Assembly (NCBI GenBank): GCA_947184155.2
Contig: CAMXCT020000125.1
Span: 1 to 64,000 of the forward strand
DNA from: Cladocopium goreaui
Taxonomy: Eukaryota > Sar > Dinophyceae > Suessiales > Symbiodiniaceae
Direction: 5' to 3'
DNA: 64,000 nucleotides
How positions within the stretch are numbered: the first letter of the stretch is position 1; each line of letters starts with the position of its first letter. Under the pieces are notes generated by a model, which searched no databases, was not told the origin of the DNA, and saw nothing but the letters and a program-made list of their open reading frames with translations. Shown here one piece after another: positions 34,700-46,643 of the stretch. The translations under genes and the position numbers were made by a program.

Positions 34700-36855
34700 A
34701 GCAGCTAGGACCAAAATGCATGTCCTACTATACCTTGAAATTCCAGTTTCCAGGAGTGGGATTCAGCAGCTTTGACGTTGGCAATTCATGGCAATTCCAC
34801 AAATAGAGTGTGCTCGTGGCTGTTCACAGGGTCACTCTTGTCAGTTTTTTCCAAACTTCTTCTGCCAGTGAATTCAACCATTTTTAGGTTGTTCTTTGAC
34901 TGGCCATAAACCGCTTACAAGATTTAGAAAGAATGGGCCCTGCAGGCCAAACTGCTAGCAGTCCTGGGCTAGCCAGAAGTCTGAACTGCTAGGTTCCTTT
35001 GCGTCTGCATCTTCTCAACTCGAAGATTCGCGTAGCACGGGCACATCTCTTCTTATCTGCTTGAAGTTAAAATGTAGAGGTGCCATTCGACTCGCTCTGA
35101 TCTCCTGAAGGTAATCCTTCCACAAAGCCGCGCTCAGCTACCTGTACCACGATCCACCAAATCTCCCATGGCAAAGTCTGTGGCGTGTGCGTCAATCAGG
35201 ATGAGACATGATAGGCGGCGGAGCCTTGCACGATACACACGACACTGGCTGTGACGATAAAACATGTTGAAATGTTGAGCAGTTCGAAACATTTCGCAAA
35301 GACTGCAAACTCAAGACGGTGCCGAGGGTGGACATGCAGCAGAGTCGGTGACAATTCAATTTCTCGGACCACAGAAAATGGATGAAAATGGCATTTACAA
35401 TGAGGGTGTCACCGGTGTAATTGTAACAACCTATTGGTGGATAGTCCCCTGTGACACAAAAGGCTCTGATTTTTGAGTGCAAGCGACATGGTGCTCGGCC
35501 AAGGCAGGTGCTTGCACACCAGCACCCACCTCCAAAACGTCCCAGTCATGCACCAAACCACGAAGTCCTGGGACCAAGAACTCAAAGCAACTCATGAGAC
35601 TCAAACAGCAACCCAGCATATCCTGGGGTCCAATTTGAGAACACGTTGTGCAGCTTAAAACCCAACGTGAAAAATAAGCCCAACTACCACGCTTTCTCAC
35701 ACTTAAGCACTTGGGGACACGCTCCAACAAAAGTCTATCCTGACGCAATTCCTGCAGAACAACCCATCGAACATGCAAAGACCCAAGTGTTTGCCATATT
35801 AGATGGCCGTTTTTGTATCACTGTCGCAAGGAATATTTCTCCGGTGCTGGAGGTTTTTACTGCTGCCTTGCTGCCTGTGATCTATGGCATTGTCTTGTGC
35901 GCTCAGGTGGATATACAGAAAATCGAAGCGCATTCGCGCAATGAGTCAAAATCCTAAACCCCCTACGTCTGCTTTGTTGCTGCATGGCATCTGAATTGAA
36001 GTACCCCGGTACCACATCAGCTCCTTGGCAAGTTTGAAAGCTCTGCCTTGTGGTTCCCCATTGCACATCTGACTGTACACAGCAGATCATTGGAATGGCA
36101 GGAAATCTTCATTGCAAATATATCAAATATGTTGTCAGCCACATGGTGATTCACCAGAATTCAAAAGCCAAGGAAGGCTAAGCCTTGGCTAAGCGGCTAA
36201 GCGGCTAAGCGGCTAAGCGGCTAAGCATAACAACGGGTCAGAAGCGCCCATCCCTCTTTCCTTGCAAAAGCAAACCGGCAAATGAGCAGTAGGGCATGTA
36301 GCAGCTGAGCAGAATGGAATATGTTCTTATGCATTTTTGAGTGTGGATGAAAACGTTGCAGTGTAGATCTGCTGTTAAAAATCGCGGCGCTGGTTCAACT
36401 GTCATACTATACTTTGGAGCTTTGAGCGACTTCATGACGACTCTACCACGGCGCTCCGCCAGGTGCTGCAGACCAAACCACCCCACCCCAATGGGACCAT
36501 CAACACCCACCACAACCACACCTACTATGTAACTACTGTCACTACCACTGCTACCACTATCAACACTACTACAATTGCTACCTACCACTACTCGAATCGA
36601 GCAAAAATAATGTTTCAAATTTCAAATCCCCAGCAACACAACACCTGCTGTGGTGCAATCGACCCTAGCACTAGCATCCAATCATGGTTGTCGGCGTGGT
36701 CATGTTATCATTATCCTATGTTATCCTCAACATAGTCATCGTCATCATCGTGGTCCTCCTTATCATCATCGTCGTCACCACAGCTCAGGTTTGTTTAATT
36801 CATTAACAACAAAAAGAACAAATTTGCTGCATATCAAAATGTTTTTTGGATCCAA
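34700..36855. other. No assembled gene; scattered exon-like pieces
   Basis: On the minus strand, QMCNGEPQGRAFKLAKELMW (about 36006-36080) and LVHDWDVLEVGAGVQAPALA (about 35490-35560) look coding but are isolated. A short octamer array, ggctaagc repeated five times, lies at about 36185-36227. A weak CCACTACCACT tract lies at about 36500-36590. Confidence 0.3.
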
Positions 36856-36858
36856 GCT

Positions 36859-39000
36859 CTAACACCATGCCTCAACCTTTAATTCAACTGTGCACAGGCC
36901 TTGGCCCCGATCATATTTTTCAATAACGCAGAGGTGTCTGTATGTATGGATGCCGCGGATAGATGCCACAGAGTCCTGCAAAGCAGCAGAACCAATAAGC
37001 AGCACCCAGGAGGAAATATGGAGGATTTCGGACATAAAAAAAAAAACATAACTCGATGGTGATTCACGATATTGATTCGAACTTGGACCCGTCCTTGAGC
37101 CTGCTGTCAGCAGTAAAACCTGCACAAACGCCCGGGACGGCTAGGCGTGTGTTATGTTCCTGGACAAGCAAATCAAAGTAACGTAGAAATCGCAAACCAT
37201 TTTTTCACTCGCCCGAAATGCCGTTAGGTTGTGGTTTCTTGTTTGTTAAGCTTTTTTTCCGGTTCGAGATCTTCTGGCTGTGTTACACACAGCTGAACCA
37301 AAAATGTCTGAGTTTTGCCATGTTTTTGTGTGCCGGTTGCGGGTCACAGGCCGAAACAATCGACCGACGTGAGAAAAGAAATCTTGTTGATGCTCCAAAT
37401 ATGTTTGATTGATTCCATAAATATTGAACATGTGTTGCATTTGGTCAGTCACTGTCGCCCGGTGGACATAGGAAATCGGAAGGTGGAGCCTGTCTGCATC
37501 TCGTCCATCAAGTGCTTCAGCTTTTCCACCCAATGTGTATGACCTTTGAAAAAGTCAGAATCCTCAGGGGGGAGCATTGGAGCGAACACCTGTTGTTTTC
37601 AAGCCTTTCCAGGCCAACACCCAAAACAACCATGATTTATAATAAATCATAAAGTCATACTAATTGAAAGCTGAAAGATGTTGAAAGCTATGAAAGACGT
37701 TGAAAGCTATGAAAGCTTTCTGAAAGCTCTGTCTCCTTGCTTGCCATGCTTGCCATGTCCATGTAGGCAAACATCATGTCCTCCACAATGTAAGCCCCTC
37801 CAGGTGCCAAATACGGCCAGAGCGATTGAAATGCCTCCAGCTGCATTCGTCCCACATGGCTTCCATCATCAATAACGACATCGATTGGTGGCACGGATTG
37901 AACCAACTCATCCCAAAACTGTGGATCTTCTTGATTTCCAATCCATATGGATGTTCTGTGATCTTCAAGTTCGCCTGCCGCACATGTGCTTAAGAAACCC
38001 AGACTTGCACGTGTTGACCGTGTTGACCTTCCATCCAAGAAATAAAATCAAAAATCAAAATATCTTTGCGCTAGAATAGATTGAATAGAACCCCCTTGGC
38101 ACAATTGGATTTTGGTCTCACCAGCGCCTCTCATGCCAGAGAAAGGGCAGCAATCCACACCAGTCACACGGAGACGTGGCCCGAAATAAGCCTCGAACTT
38201 GGGATTCAGGAAGGGTAGCATACATTCGGAATTCTTTTGGAAGGGCTCCCTGGAAGCGAGCAGTCTCCTATGTTTGGGATGGATAAAATATTCTTTCGGC
38301 CGGGTGCTCTGAGATCGCAAACACACAAGAAGCAACAGCTTCATTCAAAGACATGATTGTTCATATGATATGTTTGAAGCATCACACGAGTAGGTGTGAT
38401 CAAAGACAATGAACTCCACCAGAAAATGACATCGAACACGAGAGAAACAAGGGTGAAGATCTCAAACACACCACACAATGCTTAGTATGGAAGAGAGAGC
38501 TTGTATACGATGATAGTGGACTCTGAAGCCTCTGTGGAGGAGAAAAGAAAATTGTTCCCATTGCAGCAAACATAAAAGTTTTTTGTCTGTTCGTGGGGTT
38601 TAGCTACATAGCTTGCAGCTGCAAAACACAAAAGTCCCACAATCGAGCCTTCCACATTTGCAAAGAACCGCCGCTTGCCACACCAATCTCAAGTAGATGC
38701 ATCTTCTTGCCACGGAAGTGCTGCAAATGCCGGTGGTAAATGTCGAAGTAGTGGGCATGTTTGACAGTGAGCAAACCCTGGCATTTCCACAGAAGCCACA
38801 GCGAATCCCTCAGCACATCAGCTCCAACATCCAAGAAATTCCAAGAATGTTCGACTTGTTCGACTTCAACATACTTCAACCCAAGCCTCGCGGTGGGAGT
38901 CCCACCAGTCAACCAAAGGATTGAACTCATCGGCCCATGTTGGGCGCTCTCGAGATAGCTGCAACCACTTCTGGACCCTCACCTTGCGCAGTTGGAAACC
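36859..39000 (-). CDS. SAM-dependent O-methyltransferase-like gene, six exons
   Basis: Exons in coding order: about 39000-38887 (WADEFNPLVDWWDSHRE); 38777-38649 (VKHAHYFDIYHRHL, MHLLEIGVASGGSLQMWK); 38197-38128 (FEAYFGPRLRVTGVDCCP); 37974-37736 (IDVVIDDGSH, APGGAYIVEDM); 37589 to about 37489 (FKGHTHWVEKLKHLMDEMQ); 36975-36859 (SIRGIHTYRHLCVIEKY, stop). The first four join in frame. Their donors are GC (three times) and GA (AAG|GAGACA), and their acceptors are AG. The join from exon 5 to exon 6 is out of phase, so an exon or donor is missed. LLEIGVASGGS is the SAM-binding loop. DDGSH and VED fit the metal-binding acidic residues of MycE/TylF-type sugar O-methyltransferases, whose C-terminal strand resembles GIHTYRHLCVIEK. 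The substrate is unknown. The true 5' end may lie beyond 39000. Confidence 0.75.
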
Positions 39001-39239
39001 CATTGGTTGCCGAGAAAACAAGATGGCAAAAAAGTGCATTCAAGTGTTCAAAACAATTTTGAAGTCCCGTTTGGATAGACACCAGCAAAAACTGGCAAAC
39101 AATTTTGGTCTTTGTCGTGCGCTATGTTCAAAGTGCTCTGGAGCAGAGGGGAAATCATTATTCGGCCAGTAATGTGCAATCTCGTGATTACTGAATTAGA
39201 GGGAGAACTTTCAAGCGTTTCCTCATACTTTCACAAAGA

Positions 39240-39570
39240 AGTCGGAGGCGACTGACGCCTGCCTTCTTCCTTTTTTCTTCCTTACGTTCTTCCTTTTTTG
39301 GCCACGATTTTATCCCATTATTGTTTTGAGTTTCTTCTCGCTCTTCTCGCCGCTGTTATTACTATTGCCTTTACGATTTTTCGTTGCATTTTCTTCCCCA
39401 TGTTCTTCCCACTCTTCCTCCCAGATTTCTTCCTTTTTCTTCTTGCCTGTGTTCTTCTGTATTAATTATGTTGATCTCTTTTCTTTCCTATGTATGTCCT
39501 TGTTTTCCTTCCGATTTTCTTCCCTGTTCCCTCCCTGCTTTCTTCCTTATTTTGTTCCCTTGTCCGCCGA
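39240..39570. repeat. Pyrimidine-rich low-complexity tract
   Basis: Irregular runs of cttcctttttt, ttcttcc and tgttcttccc dominate about 330 bp of the plus strand. A gatgtgaggttgggtgtgaa-type short repeat follows at 39979-40080. Between them, 39580-39980 shows no gene. Confidence 0.6.
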
Positions 39571-40641
39571 CCCTACCCTATAGTCAGGGCGGCGCCTGGA
39601 ACTGGTTCCAATTCTGGCTCCAATGCCTTCCTGCGCTCTGTCATGTCTAAAATGTCTGGAAGCGATAAGAAAAGAGAAATTGTTTGATTTTCGCATGGCT
39701 TTTGATGGGATCTCGGCCATCCTTTTGCCGTGTAGGCACACAGCCCCAAATCAAGCCAGCACAGCACAACTTTCACCTTTACAGCATCGACAGTGTGCGA
39801 AGCTCTGCAATTATTCCCTGCCAGTTTCTTCGCTATGTTTTTCCCTGTTCTTGTCCTTTTCAAACCTCTATTGTTTACTCTTACTTTTCCATTTGTTCCC
39901 AAGGTACTTCCTTTTTGCCATGTTCTCAATAGATTTTGCTATTTTTCCCTGGTGGCCTATGTGGGTTGTGCGTCGGCCGATGTGAGGTTGAGTGTGTGAG
40001 GCCGAGACGATGTGAGGTTGGGTGTGAATGTGATGGTCAAAGAATGTGAGGTTGGGTGAATGTAAGGTTGAGAAAATGTCAGATTGAGAAGACATGAATA
40101 AGTTTTGTCAGTGCAGCGAATAATCGATAACGATGATTTTTTTCAACCAAACCCCCTTGTACCTTACAGCCCATACAAAATACTCATGTGCTACCTATAT
40201 ACTACATGTTTGTAAAATAAATACTCCTCTATATTACGGTGTCCCTATATGCTGCAAAATGATGTAAAATGACTCTTTACCTATACTGGTGCCAATATGC
40301 AATTGTCTGCTGCCGATTTTCTACATGCTACCAATGTGCTGCCTGTGTGTATAACTGGAAATTTTTCAGCAGCACTGTGCTCACTGCTGCGCGGGGTGCG
40401 CTTAACTCCTGCATACCACGTACCTTCATGAACAAACATCCTACCGCTTTGTCTGCGAATGAGGTCTAATCACAAAACCACCTCGAATCACATGTTGTTG
40501 GTTTCAAAAGAAAAAATCAGGCAAAGAGGATTTGAATTCAGAGATGAGAATGGATCAAAACCCCCGGCACCGCTGTCACAGCAAAAATGGCTGCACTCAG
40601 TTTCAACTCTTTACCTTTTTACATGAATGCAATTCTGCACC

Positions 40642-41053
40642 NNNNNNNNNNNNNNNNNNNNNNNNNNNNNNNNNNNNNNNNNNNNNNNNNNNNNNNNNNN
40701 NNNNNNNNNNNNNNNNNNNNNNNNNNNNNNNNNNNNNNNNNNNNNNNNNNNNNNNNNNNNNNNNNNNNNNNNNNNNNNNNNNNNNNNNNNNNNNNNNNNN
40801 NNNNNNNNNNNNNNNNNNNNNNNNNNNNNNNNNNNNNNNNNNNNNNNNNNNNNNNNNNNNNNNNNNNNNNNNNNNNNNNNNNNNNNNNNNNNNNNNNNNN
40901 NNNNNNNNNNNNNNNNNNNNNNNNNNNNNNNNNNNNNNNNNNNNNNNNNNNNNNNNNNNNNNNNNNNNNNNNNNNNNNNNNNNNNNNNNNNNNNNNNNNN
41001 NNNNNNNNNNNNNNNNNNNNNNNNNNNNNNNNNNNNNNNNNNNNNNNNNNNNN
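40642..41053. other. Assembly gap (412 N)
   Basis: A run of undetermined bases. The right flank begins inside a tandem repeat, so the gap probably hides more copies of it. Frames that span the gap are meaningless. Confidence 1.
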
Positions 41054-41450
41054 TCATGTTCCTATGCCTGCACACGCACAGCAACCTCATCATCTTTCTT
41101 GCTGTAGAGCACTTACACGCACTGCTCTTTCATGATCAGTTGCCCGTGGGGTGGGGGGGGTGGGGGTGGGGTGGGGTGGGGTGGGGTGGGATGATAACGT
41201 TCATGTTCCTATGCACACACAGGCACAGCAACCTCATCATCTTTCTTGCTGTTGGGAAGAGACAGGCACAGCTCTTTTATGATCAGTTACTGGTGGGGTG
41301 GGGTGAGTTAATAAGGTTCATGTTCCTATGCCTGCACACGCACAGCAACCTCATCATCTTTCTTGCTGTAGAGCACTTACACGCACTGCTCTTTCATGAT
41401 CAGTTACCCGTGGGGTGGGGGGGGTGGGGTGGGGTGGGGTGGGGATGAGA
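41054..41450. repeat. Tandem repeat of 115-150 bp, three copies
   Basis: The phrase tcatgttcctatgc begins copies at 41054, 41202 and 41318, each followed by cacagcaacctcatcatctt, tcttgctgt and a variable ggtggggtgggg tract. The first copy touches the assembly gap. Confidence 0.9.
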
Positions 41451-41453
41451 TGA

Positions 41454-42160
41454 TGAGCGTGAGATGAGAGGAGTGGTGTGAGACGAGTTCTGTGAGTTGT
41501 GAGATGAGTGGAGTTGTGTGAGATGAGTTGTGTGAGTTGTGAGATGAGTTGTGTGAAAGAACTTGGGTGAACTTCAGTGAGAGAACACGAAAAACAGCTC
41601 CACCAAATGGCACACGAAAGCAGCTCTTGAGTGAGTTGAGTTGTGTAAGATGAGTTGTGAGAGATGAGTTGTGTGAGATGAGTTCTGTGACTTGTGAGAT
41701 GAGAGGAGTTGTGTGAGTTGTAAGATGAGCGGAGTGGTGTGAGACGAGTTCTGTGAGTTGTGAGATGAGATGAGTTGTGTGAGTTGTGAGATGAGTGGAG
41801 TGGTGTGAGACGAGTTCTGTGACTTGTGAGATGAGAGGAGTTGTGTGGGATGAGTTGTGTGAGTTGTGAGATGAGTTCTGTGAAAGAACTTGGGTGAATT
41901 TCAGTGAGAGAACACGAAAGCAGCTCCACCAAATGGCACACGAAAGCAGCTCTTGAGTGAGTTGAGCTGTGTAAGATGAGTTGTGAGAGATGACTTGTGT
42001 GAGATGAGTTGTGTGACTTGTGAGATGAGACGAGTTGTGTGAGTTGTGAGATGAGTGGAGTGGTGCGAGACGAGTTCTGTGACTTGTGAGATGAGAGGAG
42101 TTGTGTGGGATGAGTTCTGTGAGTTGTGTGAGACAACTTGGGTGAAGTTGAGAGAGAAAG
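41454..42160. repeat. GATGAGTTGTGTGAG minisatellite with 327-bp superunit
   Basis: Short units such as gagatgagttgtgtgagttg fill the stretch. The rarer passage acttgggtga, followed by cagtgagagaacacgaaa and ccaccaaatggcacacgaaa, occurs at 41561 and 41888, so a 327-bp superunit is duplicated. A third, diverged passage occurs near 42136. The 356-residue minus-strand frame across it is an artefact. Confidence 0.9.
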
Positions 42161-42399
42161 AAGCAACTCAGGAGGAGAAGGAGGAGAAGGCAAGGAATAC
42201 AAACCTAAAAACAAAAGCCCCACACAGAGATGTGAGGAAAAAAACATAACTTGATGAGTTGTGTGATGATGTTTTAAAAAAGCTAGAAGAAGAATCATGT
42301 TACAGAGATACAATGACAAAAACACACAACAAAAATGTGCACAGACGACCAACCGTCTGACGTGCACAAACGACCCACTTTTGACGTGCACAGACGAAC

Positions 42400-43041
42400 C
42401 CTGAACCCCTCTTGCAAGTAACACTCAAGTGTAGTTTGCGACCGGAGCCTCATCAGCCAAAGAAGGTCCTGAATTGGCTTACCAGCTTTGTAGTGATACA
42501 CAGCGGCAGCACCTCTCAAGCCGCCCGGCGTCAAACCAAAAGACTTGTCAATCCCCAACAACTGAAGGATTTGATCCTACCTCTTGCAGTACTGGTACGG
42601 ACTGGCATTGAACAGCGGCTGGTCGAGCGGTGTGCTTTCAATTGTCTTGGAGAGAACTTTGGTTGCCTTCGTGTCCATGACCTTCATGTGCTGAATCCGA
42701 GCAGCTTGTCTAAACTGACTTTTAAAGCTTCTAAGCCGCAAAAACACTGGGGAGCCAGGAGGCTCGCAGACATCAAAAGGCTAAAACCGTGGCACCAGCC
42801 CAAAACCACCACTTCATACGCCACGCCACTCAGCACATTCCGCAGACCAGAGCTTCTGGAATTGGAACTCGGTTCTGCATGAGAAAAGTCGCTCCCATTT
42901 GTCAACCAGTTCGCAGGCAGAAAACATGACCGGTCTGCTTGCAGGTATCCACCGTTGTATGGCTAGTATGAGGTGCCTCAGGTTACTCAAGGCCCCTGGG
43001 TTTCGGTACAGCCATTCCGCATAGGTCTCAACTGCCTTCAC
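42400..43041 (-). pseudogene. Tyrosine recombinase, broken
   Basis: The 5' part (43041-42814) reads AVETYAEWLYRNPGALSNLR and IQRWIPASRPVMFSACELVD, the look of a SAM-like core-binding domain. The 3' part (42561-42400) has LTPGGLRGAAAVYHYKAG, LLWLMRLRSQTTLECYLQEG. This fits a catalytic Arg (LRG), the basic residues before the end, and the nucleophilic Tyr in ECYLQE. The section between (42561-42814) is in other frames with stops. In an intact element this enzyme would integrate circular cDNA by site-specific recombination. Confidence 0.6.
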
Positions 43042-43104
43042 CCAAGACAGAGGGGCTGCTGAAAAGAAAAACTCGGGCTCGGCAGAAGGAAGGCGATCCT
43101 TGCA

Positions 43105-44386
43105 TCATTGCTGGAAAAGTAGAAGCTGCTTCGCTTCAAGCGCCAAAGTCTGCGCTGAGACCAGTTGCACACCTCCCAACGTCCCATGTAGCACAGCAGG
43201 GGCGCGGCGTCGCGGTCCAGAATGAGCAGCTTCACCAAGTCGAAGACTGTCGGCCTTCGCGCGTCCAGCTACATGAAATCTTTCGCAGCCTGTCCAACCT
43301 GCTTTCTGACAAAGTGCTAAGGCCAACAGCCTGCAAAGCCCCGTGGATAGGACTGCGCCACTGCAGTCCAAGGGATTTTTCTCACATGATGCTGACCCCT
43401 TCAACCGCTGATGCGTTCGTCTGCACTTGCAAAACATTCTGACTCCCCCAAGGCGGGTGTTGGTGGCAAAGCGGGCGTCCTTACGCCAAAGCAATGCCAA
43501 AGTGGCAAAAGGAGCATTTAAAGAGCTCCTTCGATGCACTCGCCCTCCGCCTTCTCCATTTTTTCCGCAGCCAAAACCACAAAAGGTCCGGGTTCTCCAC
43601 AAAGTAGGCAAGGGATTTGCATTCAGATTCAGCAACAGCATCATGCAAAAAATCGCTGTGAGAGTTCCCATCTGAAACTTTCTGTCGCATTAAATGCCGC
43701 AGCCCTGGTATGCCTCTCGGATACCTGGAACTCTGCACTGGTGGCGTCACTGCAACAGAGAAGCCTGAGCAAATTGGCGCCGCCTCCATAGTAAGAAAGC
43801 ATCCTGCACGTATCATAGCTGTGATCTTCGCCCTGAGCTTCTCATCCAGCAAGTTTTCTGCCGCACTTCTGTTCCACTCGAAGGTGATGGCGAAGGGGGC
43901 TCCATATACTTCATCATCATCTTCGCCGCACCAAACTTCCCACTGCAAAGGTCCAGTCCACCAGGCTCCAAAAAACTGCACGCGCCTTCTTTGAAGAAGA
44001 ACTGGCTGCGTGGGAAGCTTTACCAGAAACTCAACAGCCTCAGCGGAAAGCTTGCACCTCCGCACTGGAGGCAATGGGCTTGTGGACAAGACATTCGTGC
44101 CGACTGCTGAAGGTGACACCTTTTTCGCAGGCGGTCTGACCTTCTTGGCGGGTCTCAGGTCAAGCTCTTGTGAACCACAGATGTCAGCATAGGGCAGCAG
44201 GACTTCACCAGTAGGAGCACCAGTCGCCTCCATCCACACGTCGAAGGCGGCAAAGTCACCTTGCTGCAAATCCTCAAACCATCCAGAAAGAGCAAGGTCA
44301 GGAGGAGCAGGAGGAGGAGGGGGAGGAAGAGGACATGCATCACGCGTAGGGGCATCAGCTCTATTGGAAGCAGCGTTGCAGTACAT
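43105..44386 (-). pseudogene. C5-methyltransferase-like retroelement domain, broken
   Basis: The minus-strand frame at 44386-43481 shows a proline-rich linker (PLPPPPPPAPPD). Then come FAITFEWNRSAAENLLDEKL, AAPICSGFSVAVTPPVQSSR, YPRGIPGLRHLMRQKVSDGN and YFVENPDLLWFW. The frame at 43671-43105 continues with ARFATNTRLGGVRMFCKCRR. PICSGFS and VENPD take the places of the catalytic PC loop and the ENV motif of C5-DNA methylases, and TNTRLGGVRMFC resembles their C-terminal recognition part. I assign only a methylase-like fold. A frameshift joins the two frames, so it is not functional as it stands. Confidence 0.55.
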
Positions 44387-44399
44387 TGGGCAACTGTAA

Positions 44400-44916
44400 C
44401 ATCACCGGCTATCGCATCTGGCATTGGTTGCTGAGGCACAGCGCTGAAGCTTCCAGAAGCAGCTCGGCCCTTCACAATTGCTCCAAGACCCATCGTGTGA
44501 CCCACCTGGGAACCCATTCCGGCCCAAAAACGGCAGCTGGGCCGCGAGTTGGCTTTGCGCTTCTCCTCCAACGTAAGGGCCTGCAACAACAGGATGTTTA
44601 TGTGCTTCGTTTTGTTAATTCCCCACTGCCAGCACTCACTGTACAAAAGTCCACGTGCAAGTATCTCCCACAAAGTGTGGGATCTATAGACATCCTCCGG
44701 CAGCTCCTCATCGACAGGGAGAAGACCATGTTGTCGAAGCAGCGCCTTTCCAGGCGGAAGAGACTTGGACCAAACCCCTTTTCGCAGCCAATGACAAGCA
44801 ACTTCCTGCGCCACCGCCGGGTCCAGCTTTGCCTTCACTGCAGCCATCACAAACGGCGCATAAGGCGCACGGAGGTTCACCACTGTTCCCTGGCTGCTTC
44901 CAAAACATAGGGTCAA
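44400..44916 (-). pseudogene. RNase H-like region of the retroelement, broken
   Basis: The minus-strand frame reads QEVACHWLRKGVWSKSLPPG, then ILARGLLYSECWQWGINKTK, HINILLLQALTLEEKRKANS and SCRFWAGMGSQVGHTMGLGA with IVKGRAASGSF. The pattern HIN-x-x-LxA, then an acidic patch, then S-R-x-x-x-G-x-x-SQV, is typical of the RNase H-like part that follows RT in dinoflagellate retroelements. Expected acidic residues are replaced (GMGSQ where GLDSQ is usual), and the frame runs on into unrelated sequence after about 44400. Confidence 0.45.
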
Positions 44917-45266
44917 AGACTACATCCAGCAAGCTAAAGTCGCCGCCACACACCCAGAATGGATATCCAGCTTCCGGCGAGGCTCTCAAGCCTTCCAACA
45001 GTGGTGAGGCGCAAAGGGCACACACGCAAGGTAATTGCAATGCAAGGCCACGGTCGTTTCTGGCTTGCTCGCATCAGGCCCTTGATCCCATCAACTTCAA
45101 CTCCCCCATGCAGTAGCTCGCGCATGGTTCAAAGGAAGCCCTTCTTTGGGTTGTTGACCAAGCCTGCAACTTCATAAGCGGCTCTGGCCATATGGATCCT
45201 TTTTCGTTCTTTCACAGCCGGCCTTCAGTATATCTCCATCATCAAAGAAGGTGCGCAGCACTTGCT

Positions 45267-46491
45267 CTAAGATCTGAAGCTAGCCTCTAAGACTCTAGGA
45301 ATTGCCCCACGCAGGGACAAGAGCTCAGCAACCTTTGAGACACCGTGCTGCAGCAACAATCCCAAATGGGAGCATTGTGCAAACTCCACCGCGCAGCAGC
45401 GACAGAAGTCTCCCATAGCTAATGAAGACAGGCCGACAGTGACCTTTGGGAAGTGCCATGTAAACTCCGGCCCAAAGACATACTTTGCCTCATCCAAGGT
45501 GAGGCTGCCCTGCAACACGTTCCTGTTGGTCCGCACGCTGTTGACCTTGAACTGGTAATTATAGTCACGCTAATCTTCACCAGAGCTGAGGAGAACCTTA
45601 TCGGGCTCACGGTAGATGGAAGCAAGGCATGCAGCGCTGGCCATCCAATAACACCATTTGTTTTGGCCCTGGTCCACCATGGCAGCTGGACGCCCACCAC
45701 GCACCATTCTATCTTTCTCGGCATCCTTCGGCAGGGCGAACAAACCACTGCGGTACTTGTCCAGAAACTTTCCCTCAGAAATAGGCCGCAGCCATCTTCT
45801 TGAAGAGGTCAAGCTTTGCCTTCGGGCTCGCACGAATCTGCTCACCTTGGGAGGTTCTCCAACCGTTGCAAGGTCACGGCCATGAGTCAGCGGAAAGTCG
45901 TGCAGCTGCAAGATGCTTTTGTCAAAGAACTTTCTGGGGTCAAAACCAGGAGTCACCAAAAAGTGTAGCCGTTCTGCAATCAGCGGCCTTGCAGTAGGGT
46001 CCTTGCGCAAGTCCACTTCGCCCACAACTACAACCTTGCCACAATGCACACGAGAAGAGGCTTCATCCAAGTCGCCATCAGCATGCCGATGACCGCCGGA
46101 GTAGTTGCTCTTGGCGGAGAGCTGCAAAGACGCAAGGGCACGGGACCGAGCACCGAGGCTTTCTTCGAAGCCCTCAACTTTACCCACCGCTCGTCCCATG
46201 TCAGCCGCATGAACCGAATTCAGGGTATTGCGAAAGGTGCTCAAGTGCTCAAGCATCTTGACTGCAGACCACTGCCTCGCCATTCAACCTAGCTCCCAGC
46301 CGAAAAAAAGGGGGCGCAGCATCAGGCTTGTTCAAACTGAGCTGGTCAAAAACGCCCACTTGCATTGACACCAGCCTTTTCACATGCGACCTGGGGTCAT
46401 TGCTTCCTCCAGCCATGAAAACTTCCGGATACGGCAAAGGCATTCGCCATGTAGAGCTTCCCGATGACGTATATATAGTCTGGTTCACCAT
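45267..46491 (-). pseudogene. Reverse transcriptase, broken
   Basis: Minus-strand pieces: 46491-46249 (PLPYPEVFMAGGSND, VFDQLSLNKPDA); 46283-45570 (EGKFLDKYRSGLFALPKDAE, KDRMVRGGRPAAMVD, ending LLSSGED and TAG); and, in the same frame after that stop, 45569-45267 (RDYNYQFKVNSVRTNRNVLQ, VTVGLSSLAMGDF, AVEFAQCSHLGLLL). YNYQF should be the motif A region. LAMGDF sits where motif C lies and lacks a Y-x-DD box, as far as I recall like some dinoflagellate relatives. At least one premature TAG and one frameshift make it inactive. Confidence 0.6.
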
Positions 46492-46643
46492 TGGGCATTG
46501 GCATGATGGAATGCAAAAAACGTTGAAGGCCGCAGGGTGTTCTAATCAGCCATCGCGGCAAGGCATTGAGCAGGGCCGGAACCCTAATTGCAGAGGCACA
46601 TCGGCATTGGAGTGGCCGCCACTGGCATGCAGACAGGGCACTT

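Noticed and set aside
40532..41448. Frames of 160-273 residues that span the run of N
   Set aside because: They are open only because undetermined codons are not counted as stops.
41354..42424. 356-residue Ser/His/Leu-rich minus-strand frame
   Set aside because: Generated by the GATGAGTTGTGTGAG minisatellite.
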